From: Pedobacter frigidisoli
GTDB taxonomy: Bacteria; Bacteroidota; Bacteroidia; Sphingobacteriales; Sphingobacteriaceae
Length of the DNA stretch: 64,000 nucleotides
Assembly: GCF_004331675.1 (NCBI RefSeq)
Contig: NZ_SJSN01000001.1
Location: 1-64,000 of the forward strand
Direction of reading: 5' to 3'
The position numbers were made by a program, and so were the translations under genes. The notes beneath the pieces are model-generated. The model was not told where the DNA came from. It did not search any database and saw only the letters and a program-made list of their open reading frames with translations. Below are positions 45,838 to 52,414 of this stretch, piece by piece (the first letter of the stretch is position 1; each line of letters begins with the position of its first letter).

Positions 45838-45864
45838 AAAAAAAAATCCCGATTTTCATCAGGA
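45838..45864 (-). terminator. Intrinsic terminator of the HsdR-N unit
   Basis: On the minus strand TCCTGAT-GAAA-ATCGGGA is followed by a run of T. Confidence 0.7.
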
Positions 45865-45916
45865 CTTTAATGTGGTAAGAATTTTCGGGAACTCTTAGAT
45901 TAAAATTATTATTTTT

Positions 45917-46411
45917 CTAGCTTGCTAATGCATTGTGTTTGTGGTCCACGTTGAAATAATCTTTGTGGTCTTCAATCATTTTTGCAATTGTTGCAGCTTT
46001 GGTATCAGTAAGTTTGAATTCGAATAATGGCTCTTGATTTTTTTTCGATCTAACCATTTTCTCAGTATAAAAACGATAAACTAAACCATTGGTTAGTAAA
46101 CCATATTTCGCTTTAGTTTTACGGAAATATTTAGATAGGCGAGAATCGTGAATATCTAAATTATCATCATGGTGTTTGCATTCTACCAAAATTGTTGGCT
46201 CACCATCTTTCATAATGGTATAATCAACTTTTTTACTTTTTTTAACACCGAAATCTAGTACAGCTTCAGATTGAACTTCAGAAGGATCAAAGCCTAAAAT
46301 TTGGATAAAAGGCATTACTAGGGCATTCCTAGTTGAATCTTCAGATTGAACTTGAGGAAGCATTTTCTTAATTCTCACGGCAAATTGCCCGATTTCGTCT
46401 TTAAGTTCCAT
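45917..46411 (-). CDS. Stand-alone type I restriction HsdR-N-like nuclease domain
   Basis: The 164-residue protein is essentially one PD-(D/E)xK domain of the type found at the N-terminus of type I restriction R subunits. The active-site pattern is KVDYTIMKDGEPTILVECKHH (Asp, then Glu-x-Lys), preceded by STRNALVMPFIQILGFDP with the conserved early helix. No helicase, HsdM or HsdS is nearby. Such single-domain proteins are common in Bacteroidota and of unknown role. It is the second gene of a two-gene minus-strand unit, 21 bases after its partner. Confidence 0.82.
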   Translation of the reverse strand: MELKDEIGQFAVRIKKMLPQVQSEDSTRNALVMPFIQILGFDPSEVQSEAVLDFGVKKSKKVDYTIMKDGEPTILVECKHHDDNLDIHDSRLSKYFRKTKAKYGLLTNGLVYRFYTEKMVRSKKNQEPLFEFKLTDTKAATIAKMIEDHKDYFNVDHKHNALAS

Positions 46412-46432
46412 GGATATATCTTTAATAGGGAG

Positions 46433-46807
46433 TTAGTTCTTTAAATTGTACTGGGTAAAAACAGTATTTGCTGTTGTAATAATTTGGTCTAAACTTCTCT
46501 TATCGAAAAAGTTTCTATTTAACATGGCAACCATGTAGGTTAATTTATTGATATCGGCAGCTTGCATAATCAATTGAAAGCTTTTCAAACCATCCTTAAT
46601 TGCTTGCTGAACATAATTGCGAACAATAAGAAATGATTTTCTGAAAGCAAATTCCTTATCTAGCTTACCGTTATCCGAAGTTTGCAAATTAAGATTGCTA
46701 TATTCTCTTTGCATTCTTTGGTACATATCTGCATCAATACCTTGATTTTTAAGAATTCCCCTGTAGTAAATGCTATTTAGTAAAAACTCGTATTCGTTAT
46801 ATTTCAT
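46433..46807 (-). CDS. Hypothetical protein upstream of the HsdR-N-like gene
   Basis: I do not recognise this 124-residue protein. It is soluble, mostly helical by composition, rich in Asn, Gln and Tyr, with no cysteine and no signal peptide or TM helix. Its close spacing to the nuclease-like gene and the shared terminator suggest one transcript, so it may be a partner, inhibitor or specificity factor for that domain. That role is inferred from arrangement only. Confidence 0.7.
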   Translation of the reverse strand: MKYNEYEFLLNSIYYRGILKNQGIDADMYQRMQREYSNLNLQTSDNGKLDKEFAFRKSFLIVRNYVQQAIKDGLKSFQLIMQAADINKLTYMVAMLNRNFFDKRSLDQIITTANTVFTQYNLKN

Positions 46808-46895
46808 GGCGATGTTTTTAATAGATGTTGGGAGAATGATGTTTCTTAGTTTTTATACTTTTTCTGTTTGTTTGCCGCTTTCCAAATCCCCAAAA

Positions 46896-46952
46896 CCCAG
46901 TGTTGTATGGCCTGTTTTTAATTTTCTTATCTACAGGCTACACAATATTGGG
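46896..46952. repeat. Imperfect 19-bp inverted repeat
   Basis: CCCAGTGTTGTATGGCCTG (46896-46914) and CAGGCTACACAATATTGGG (46934-46952) match in 15 of 19 paired positions around a 19-base AT-rich loop. Confidence 0.55.
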
Positions 46953-47082
46953 CAGGCAGATGTTTTGGTTTAACTGAAAGAGATTATGCTTTCAATTATT
47001 TGTTTTTGGCAAACAGTTTAAAGATTACAAAAAGATATTGCGTTTGTAATTTTTTTACATCAACTAGTCAGTTTATTACATG

Positions 47083-47112
47083 AAACCCATAGTTTTTTAG
47101 ACGAAACGGGTT
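47083..47112. promoter_or_regulatory. AAACCC / GGGTT motif before LytTR regulator
   Basis: AAACCCATAG and CGGGTT form a short inverted pair about 90-115 bases before the response regulator start. A related pair (ATGGGTTTT / AAAACCCTAT) lies at 48337-48362. It is a candidate LytTR binding site, not proven. Confidence 0.35.
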
Positions 47113-47200
47113 CGAGTTTTTTTATAGCGGTTTGATAAACCAATTCATTTTTTATTTAACTTGCATTCAAATCATTCCAAACAGACATATTTACAAAATC

Positions 47201-47944
47201 ATGAATCTAAAATGCGTTGTTATAGACGATGAGCAACATGCTATTGAGGTACTAACTGACCATATAGCCGAAATGCCTGGTTTAACAATTTTTAAAACCT
47301 TTACTAGCCCTGTGCAGGCACTTACCGAAATTAGCGCAGACGATGAGATTGATTTACTTTTCATGGACATCGATATGCCTGGGATTAATGGCATAGAATT
47401 GGCCAAAAACATTAGGGAAAAGGCAAAATATTTAATCTTTACCACTGCACATCCAGATTATGCACTTCAGGCATTTGATGTTCAGTCAGATCAATATTTA
47501 CTTAAACCGATATCATTTGCAAAATTTGCACTTGGAATTGACAGGATATTAAAGAAAGAAGCAAACAATGCTAAATCGGCATCAAAAGAAGCTGATCAGA
47601 TTGCGGCACTATATATTAAGGGAGACCATAAGTATGCATTTTCTAACATCGCGATAGATGAAATACTTTACATAAAGGCCTTACAAAACTATATACAGAT
47701 TATTACAAAAGGCGAAACCCACACCACCTACCTTACACTCAAAGAAATTGAAAAAGCTTTAGAGAGCCACGCCTTTATTCGTGTGAATAAATCGAATATT
47801 GTGGCCAAAGCAGCAATTAAAAAGGTAGATGGAAATATTATCCGTCTTGTAAATAATGAGATGATTCAAATTGGCGAAGGCTATAAAGAAGCTTTCTTCG
47901 CCTATGTTCAAAGTAGCTTATTGAAATCTAATAGAAGTCAGTAA
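47201..47944 (+). CDS. LytTR-family response regulator of the RiPP locus
   Basis: The 247-residue regulator starts at MNLKCVVIDDEQHA (47201); the 23 codons upstream are not receiver sequence. The receiver domain (1-120) has the acidic pair IDDE, the phospho-Asp in LLFMDIDMPGINGIEL and Lys in YLLKPI. The C-terminal LytTR domain (about 145-245) shows ALYIKGDHKYAFSNIAIDEI, YIKALQNYIQI and HAFIRVNKSNIV. LytTR proteins often control peptide or surface functions together with LytS-type kinases; one lies at 48387. The stop codon abuts the precursor gene at 47945 with no gap, in convergent orientation. Confidence 0.92.
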   Translation: MNLKCVVIDDEQHAIEVLTDHIAEMPGLTIFKTFTSPVQALTEISADDEIDLLFMDIDMPGINGIELAKNIREKAKYLIFTTAHPDYALQAFDVQSDQYLLKPISFAKFALGIDRILKKEANNAKSASKEADQIAALYIKGDHKYAFSNIAIDEILYIKALQNYIQIITKGETHTTYLTLKEIEKALESHAFIRVNKSNIVAKAAIKKVDGNIIRLVNNEMIQIGEGYKEAFFAYVQSSLLKSNRSQ

Positions 47945-48085
47945 TTATAGACCTACGATAAAGCTGGTAGCAATTGTTTGGCTTTGATCACCTGTAGGGT
48001 TGGTTTGGTAGCCGCTTTGAACCTTTACACTTTTGTAAACGAATACAGTTTTTTTAGTAATCCTTGAAGTACTTTGAGTTTTCAT
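47945..48085 (-). CDS. Cysteine-free RiPP precursor peptide A
   Basis: A 46-residue open frame on minus starts MKTQSTSRITKKTVFVYKSV and ends IATSFIVGL. It was found by translating the gap between the two regulators. A basic leader-like half (residues 1-24) with a beta-prone TVFVYKSVKV stretch is followed by a core-like half beginning GYQTNPTGDQS, with Thr/Ser at 28, 31, 35, 37, 40 and 41. There is no cysteine anywhere. It is 43/46 identical to precursor B ten bases upstream. The substrate role for the LanB at 49502 is inferred from position, length and Ser/Thr content. It was too short for standard gene calling and could be missed in annotation. Confidence 0.8.
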   Translation of the reverse strand: MKTQSTSRITKKTVFVYKSVKVQSGYQTNPTGDQSQTIATSFIVGL

Positions 48086-48095
48086 AATTTAAATT

Positions 48096-48236
48096 TTATA
48101 AACCTAGGATGAAACTTGTAGCAATTGTTTGGCTTTGATCACCTGTAGGATTGGTTTGGTAACCGCTTTGAACCTTTACACTTTTGTAAACGAATACAGT
48201 TTTTTTAGTGATCTTTGAAGTATTTTGAGTTTTCAT
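48096..48236 (-). CDS. Cysteine-free RiPP precursor peptide B
   Basis: The 46-residue peptide starts MKTQNTSKITKKTVFVYKSV and ends IATSFILGL, differing from precursor A at residues 5 (N/S), 8 (K/R) and 44 (L/V). At DNA level ten bases differ, seven of them silent, and these cluster in third positions, as expected for selected coding sequence. It is the first gene of the pair on the minus strand, so the 150 bases to its right (48237-48386) must hold its promoter; that stretch is also the leader of the divergent kinase. No Cys, His or Trp. It is probably dehydrated by the LanB encoded at 49502. Confidence 0.8.
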   Translation of the reverse strand: MKTQNTSKITKKTVFVYKSVKVQSGYQTNPTGDQSQTIATSFILGL

Positions 48237-48336
48237 ATTTTTTTTTTAAATAATGTATAATGTGTTTCGTTTGTTACAATTAACTGCTGTAAAGGTGCGC
48301 CAACCAAACCAACTCTACCATTTTTTTACACAAAAC

Positions 48337-48362
48337 ATGGGTTTTAGAAGATAAAAACCCTA
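48337..48362. promoter_or_regulatory. Inverted repeat in the divergent precursor/kinase promoter region
   Basis: ATGGGTTTT and AAAACCCTAT face each other across AGAAGATA (one offset base) in the only region that can hold the promoters of both the precursors and the kinase. AAACCCAT also occurs at 47083-47090, before the regulator gene. It is a candidate autoregulatory site for the LytTR protein. Confidence 0.4.
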
Positions 48363-48386
48363 TATCAATAGATCTACACAGAAAAA

Positions 48387-49505
48387 ATGTCTCCACTTAA
48401 CCTTAAAAATTTCTATCAGAAATATAAACTTCACATAATTGTCTGGAGTATTTTCATCATTTATGAAGTTTTCATACTTGGATTAATAAAGGATCGCTTT
48501 AATCAAATTGGCGCATACACCATCGTTTATATAACTAACATCTTTTTATTTTATAGTTATGCTTGGGTCCTTAAAAAAATCTTAAATGTCAATGAACCTA
48601 AATTAAAAATCATAAAAATTATTTTACTAATACTAGCAGCAATAGCAACTTATGTCGCTTGCAGCAGTGTTTTATTTGTAATATTTGAAAAAATTAATTT
48701 CTTCTTTGAACCAAAAGGTGCAACAGCAACTGATTTTGATTTTCTTTTGTCATGTGTGTATCGCTCCTTAGCTATTATCGGTTATTCCACTGGTTACGTT
48801 TATATTCTAAAATCGTTTGAAGATAGAAAAAAAGTTGAGGCACTCGAGCGTCAAAGTCTTGTTACGCAAATAGAAAAACAGGCTCTTGAAAATGATTTAG
48901 TTCAGTCGCAAAATAACTACCTGCGCAGTCAAATTAATCCTCACTTTTTATTCAATACCTTAAATTTTATTTATAATGATGCCCGTAAAAAAGCACCTAT
49001 GGCTGCCGATGCCATAATGAATCTTGCGGAGATGATGCGCTATGCCTTAAAAAGGCCAGAAGCATCGGAAATGGTACCATTGAGTGAAGAGATTGAACAA
49101 ATAGAACACCTTATTAACCTGCATAAGTTAAGAACGGCTAATGGCATCAATTTAGATTTGAAGATAACAGGCGATTTATTTGGATTAAGGTTTCCTCCCC
49201 TCATTTTACTTACCCTTGTAGAAAATATATTCAAACATGGGAATGTTACGCATTCTACCCAAGCAGCAGAAATAAAAATCGCCTACGAGAAGAATAATCT
49301 AAACATTACAACTGTAAACATGATTAATGACAATAAAGGCAAGCAAACCGAAAGTCATCATGTTGGGATTGAGAACATTAATAAACGCCTTGCCAACTTT
49401 TATGGGGAGGAGTATATGTTCAGGTATTACAAGGACCCGCAGAATAGGTACATCACCGAAATTGATGTAGAGGTGATTAACCCTATGTCGAAGTTAAATT
49501 ATTAG
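48387..49505 (+). CDS. LytS-type sensor histidine kinase
   Basis: The 372-residue kinase has four TM helices (about residues 16-34, 42-62, 71-95 and 112-135), a short coiled coil (about 145-178) and a HisKA-type His_kinase domain. The phosphorylated His is residue 186 in SQINPHFLFNTLNFI. The ATP-binding N-box is TLVENIFKHGN, followed by a GIENINKRL glycine motif. There is no extracytoplasmic sensor domain, so it may detect membrane or peptide signals through its helices, as in quorum-type systems. It is probably the partner of the LytTR regulator at 47201, on the other side of the precursors. It overlaps the convergent LanB gene by four bases. Confidence 0.92.
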   Translation: MSPLNLKNFYQKYKLHIIVWSIFIIYEVFILGLIKDRFNQIGAYTIVYITNIFLFYSYAWVLKKILNVNEPKLKIIKIILLILAAIATYVACSSVLFVIFEKINFFFEPKGATATDFDFLLSCVYRSLAIIGYSTGYVYILKSFEDRKKVEALERQSLVTQIEKQALENDLVQSQNNYLRSQINPHFLFNTLNFIYNDARKKAPMAADAIMNLAEMMRYALKRPEASEMVPLSEEIEQIEHLINLHKLRTANGINLDLKITGDLFGLRFPPLILLTLVENIFKHGNVTHSTQAAEIKIAYEKNNLNITTVNMINDNKGKQTESHHVGIENINKRLANFYGEEYMFRYYKDPQNRYITEIDVEVINPMSKLNY

Positions 49506-52300
49506 CAATTAATGGCATTTTGCCGCTGAAGATCTTTCGATAGAAAATAATACATTATCATTTCATGAGTTCGCTGATCTTTGCTAAAAAGGCGATTAAC
49601 GTGCATGTGCATTAAATCGCCAAACAACTTGGTTAGCTTCTCTGGCTCGCTTTTGATTAAAACACTTGAAAAGCTAGCTGAAAACTCATTAAATTTTTGC
49701 TGTTGATGATCATTTAAAGCCTGAAACTCTGATTTTCTAAAAAGTTGAAACTGGCCATTTAGCTTTTTAAAATCCGCAGCATCCAAATCATGCTCATTTG
49801 TAAAAATATCGGCCATTATTCGAACTGCATTGGTTAAGGTCTTACGATCGAAAATACCCGAAGCCTGAAGATTATAAGCCAAAGCTGCACATAACTGGTA
49901 TTTATCAAAATCACTCGGCTGCGTTTCAAATAAAGAAAGAACAAATTCACTATCGACAGCAAAATGCTGCTCGATTAACGCTATTGCATCTGCCCCATAG
50001 CGCTCCAACTCTCGCTTGTAGGTTTTAACCTGAATATCAGATATTAATCCTGAAGAAAGGTAAACCTCCAATTCATCAACAAATTGGGAGGTTAGCCTTT
50101 GTCCATAATTTTCATCGTTTAGTAAAATCCTAAACCTAATGTGGTTGCCATTTTCACTATACCTTATAAAAAACCATAATTTGATAGCCGATTGATACTG
50201 ATTTAAGAACGGCATAATCACTTCTGCCAAAATTTGATCTGTTCGCTGCTGGTGACAAAAAACCTCAAAATACAACCACTCTTTCCCTGGCGGAAAAAAT
50301 TCTTTCACCTCAGATTTAACATTAGGCTCTTTAACACCACGATAAATTTTATCGCGATGATATAGGTTTACAATAAATTGACTGAGGTAAGGCTTCCCAT
50401 ATTGATCGACAACTAGATTTCTATTTGGCAGTATTACCTCTTCTAAATAAATGCTGGTTTGTTTCTGTATAAATTGCGTAAAAGCTTGTAAATCCACATC
50501 ATTAGCCAAGTTGAAACATAAGGTTTGATCAGAAATTCCAGCTTTAAAAAATTGACTTACGCCGAGCTTTTGCAAGTATTCCCTACACTGGTCTATAGGT
50601 ATAAATTGCTTGTTTAAATCACAAAGATCTTGCTTTTTTATCTTCCACTTCGAAGCACTTAAAACAAGATTTTGATATTGCAACCTTGGGTAGTAATCTA
50701 AATCTGGAAAAATATTATCGAGCGACAAGGATAAACTTGCCTGCAACGATTGCTGCTGCAAATCGCAGAGCAACCTAAAAACCGATAAATCAGATCGGGT
50801 ATAATTATAGGCAGAGGCCATTTTTGGAACAATCCTCCTGTTAAACCTTTTAGAACGCAATACAACTTCCGACCCTTGAATGGAGACTTGAATATCGTTT
50901 AATGTTAATGGATCTGAAGAGGTATCGAAGTTTAAAATAGAGAGCTGGTACTGGTAGAGTAATTTTCTACGATTTATATTATCCACGTTCGTTTCCACCA
51001 TATAGGCAACATCAAAAAACAGCACATCAGGATTTGCTTCTTGCTCTATTTCAGCTATGCTTTTACAATAGGCTTCTACCTCGTTATTGGCCATTGAAAA
51101 TCGACCACCTAATGCATTGGCAGTTGATCCTCCAATTTGATCTACAAAAATTAAATCATCAACAACCGACATAATCATACTCATTGAATTTGGCAGCGTG
51201 GGTAGCTTTTCATTGAGTTTTAATGGCAACTTATTTAGGAGAATGGTTTCTCCTCTTTTAAAATATTGTGTAGAGAGCTGATTGGAAAGCAATGCCTTTA
51301 AATCATTAGTGGCTTTCTCAGTTACCTTTTTAATATTCAGTTGAGCAATAAAATCATCACTCCCACCAGCTTGTTCCAATTCATCATAACCTACGCCCAT
51401 TTCGGGATCTAAAGCTAATGCAAGTGGAATTTCCTTACCCTCAAATTTTTTAGTGAACTTATCTACAAATTGCTTAAGTGCTGGCTTATTATCAAAAGGT
51501 AGCGTTCCCTGAAGCAACTTTACTAAACCCGGAACAGCTTGCAATAACCGCTCATCAACATGACCAGACTTTACAGTTCTTTCTGCGATAAGGTATTTTG
51601 CTGGATAATCTTCAGGTTTTAAACCAATCCGCTCAAAATAATCCTCACCAATAATATTTGGGTCGAAATTGGTAAAAACAAGCTGCAGTTCGTGCATATC
51701 TTGTAGCAATCCATATAGGTTAGCCAATTCATCATCATCCAAGCCTAAAACCTTTACAAGCTCTACAACCCTAATTGGTTTAAGGCAAGCTGATAAAATT
51801 GCCAGTACAAAATCATTCTTATCAATTTCGGCTAATTCGAATAATCCATTTGTACAGGCGATATAACGGATACTATTTAAGGCCAGATAATAACTGCTAT
51901 TGCTAAATAAAAGGCAATTTTGTTCAATTAGTTCTACAAAATTAAAATGAATATTATTTTTTGATGGCCAATCGATTAATGCTCGTATCTTTTGGTTTTC
52001 TTCAACTATAATTTGCTCGTCCGATGGTTTAACGGCATCAGCAAGAATGCTGAAACTGGCAAAAGTGCCGTACGGTGTAGGCCGGAATTTTGCTCTATTG
52101 AAGTATTTCCAAATGGTAAAAAATATTTTTGGTGGGAGCTGATGAACTTCATCGGCATTAACATCTTTAATATGCTCATAAAAGGCTGTTGAAGATATAG
52201 CAATTGCAGCTTTCAATTCCTCCCAACAGGCCGATAACTCAGCATGATACGAAAATTTAGGTGTTCTAAATATTACTGTTGGATGGATATTAAGCTTCAT
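49502..52300 (-). CDS. Full-length class I lantibiotic dehydratase (LanB-like)
   Basis: I start the 932-residue protein at MKLNIHPTVIFRTPKFSYH (52300); 35 upstream codons lack family sequence. The glutamylation domain (about 1-640) carries FRPTPYGTFASF (72-83), the hallmark of LanB N-terminal domains. The C-terminal SpaB-type elimination domain (about 670-925) shows EWLYFEVFCHQQRTDQIL, WFFIRYSENGNHIRFRI and HMHVNRLF. LanB enzymes use glutamyl-tRNA to activate Ser/Thr and then eliminate to Dha/Dhb. Both halves are fused, as in NisB. No LanC, LanT or LanP gene is in the window. It has its own promoter region (52301-52414). Confidence 0.92.
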   Translation of the reverse strand: MKLNIHPTVIFRTPKFSYHAELSACWEELKAAIAISSTAFYEHIKDVNADEVHQLPPKIFFTIWKYFNRAKFRPTPYGTFASFSILADAVKPSDEQIIVEENQKIRALIDWPSKNNIHFNFVELIEQNCLLFSNSSYYLALNSIRYIACTNGLFELAEIDKNDFVLAILSACLKPIRVVELVKVLGLDDDELANLYGLLQDMHELQLVFTNFDPNIIGEDYFERIGLKPEDYPAKYLIAERTVKSGHVDERLLQAVPGLVKLLQGTLPFDNKPALKQFVDKFTKKFEGKEIPLALALDPEMGVGYDELEQAGGSDDFIAQLNIKKVTEKATNDLKALLSNQLSTQYFKRGETILLNKLPLKLNEKLPTLPNSMSMIMSVVDDLIFVDQIGGSTANALGGRFSMANNEVEAYCKSIAEIEQEANPDVLFFDVAYMVETNVDNINRRKLLYQYQLSILNFDTSSDPLTLNDIQVSIQGSEVVLRSKRFNRRIVPKMASAYNYTRSDLSVFRLLCDLQQQSLQASLSLSLDNIFPDLDYYPRLQYQNLVLSASKWKIKKQDLCDLNKQFIPIDQCREYLQKLGVSQFFKAGISDQTLCFNLANDVDLQAFTQFIQKQTSIYLEEVILPNRNLVVDQYGKPYLSQFIVNLYHRDKIYRGVKEPNVKSEVKEFFPPGKEWLYFEVFCHQQRTDQILAEVIMPFLNQYQSAIKLWFFIRYSENGNHIRFRILLNDENYGQRLTSQFVDELEVYLSSGLISDIQVKTYKRELERYGADAIALIEQHFAVDSEFVLSLFETQPSDFDKYQLCAALAYNLQASGIFDRKTLTNAVRIMADIFTNEHDLDAADFKKLNGQFQLFRKSEFQALNDHQQQKFNEFSASFSSVLIKSEPEKLTKLFGDLMHMHVNRLFSKDQRTHEMIMYYFLSKDLQRQNAINC

Positions 52301-52361
52301 GAATTTAAATGTTAGGCGAAAATTACAAAGATTAATCTTAAAAACCCTATCGCTTAATCGC

Positions 52362-52393
52362 AAAAAAGCCATCTCCTTAAAAAGAAGATGGCT
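52362..52393 (-). terminator. Intrinsic terminator of the PorP/PorE operon
   Basis: On the minus strand AGCCATCT and AGATGGCT pair around a TCTTTTTAAGG-like loop, followed by TTTTTT. It separates the secretion operon from the LanB gene. Confidence 0.85.
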
Positions 52394-52414
52394 CAACCGG
52401 GACAATAGATTATA

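Larger units (their letters stand above)
45640..45916. other. Gap with hairpin repeat and two terminators
   Basis: The gap holds the structured hairpin repeat at 45700-45740 and the htpG terminator at 45791-45819 on plus. The terminator of the minus-strand unit lies at 45838-45864. Confidence 0.6.
46808..47200. other. Gap between HsdR-N unit and RiPP regulator
   Basis: No gene is supported. It contains a long imperfect inverted repeat (46896-46952) and, near its right end, AAACCC...CGGGTT (47083-47112) in front of the response regulator. Confidence 0.5.

Noticed and set aside
45917..46411. Type I restriction-modification system
   Set aside because: Only the HsdR N-terminal nuclease-like domain is present; helicase, HsdM and HsdS are absent.
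46770..46973. 67-codon plus-strand frame before the regulator as a third precursor
   Set aside because: It begins inside the HsdR-N partner gene, contains several Cys and has no similarity to the twin peptides.
49502..52300. Small split LanB or PEARL-type enzyme
   Set aside because: Both the glutamylation and the SpaB-C elimination domains are present in one 932-residue chain.
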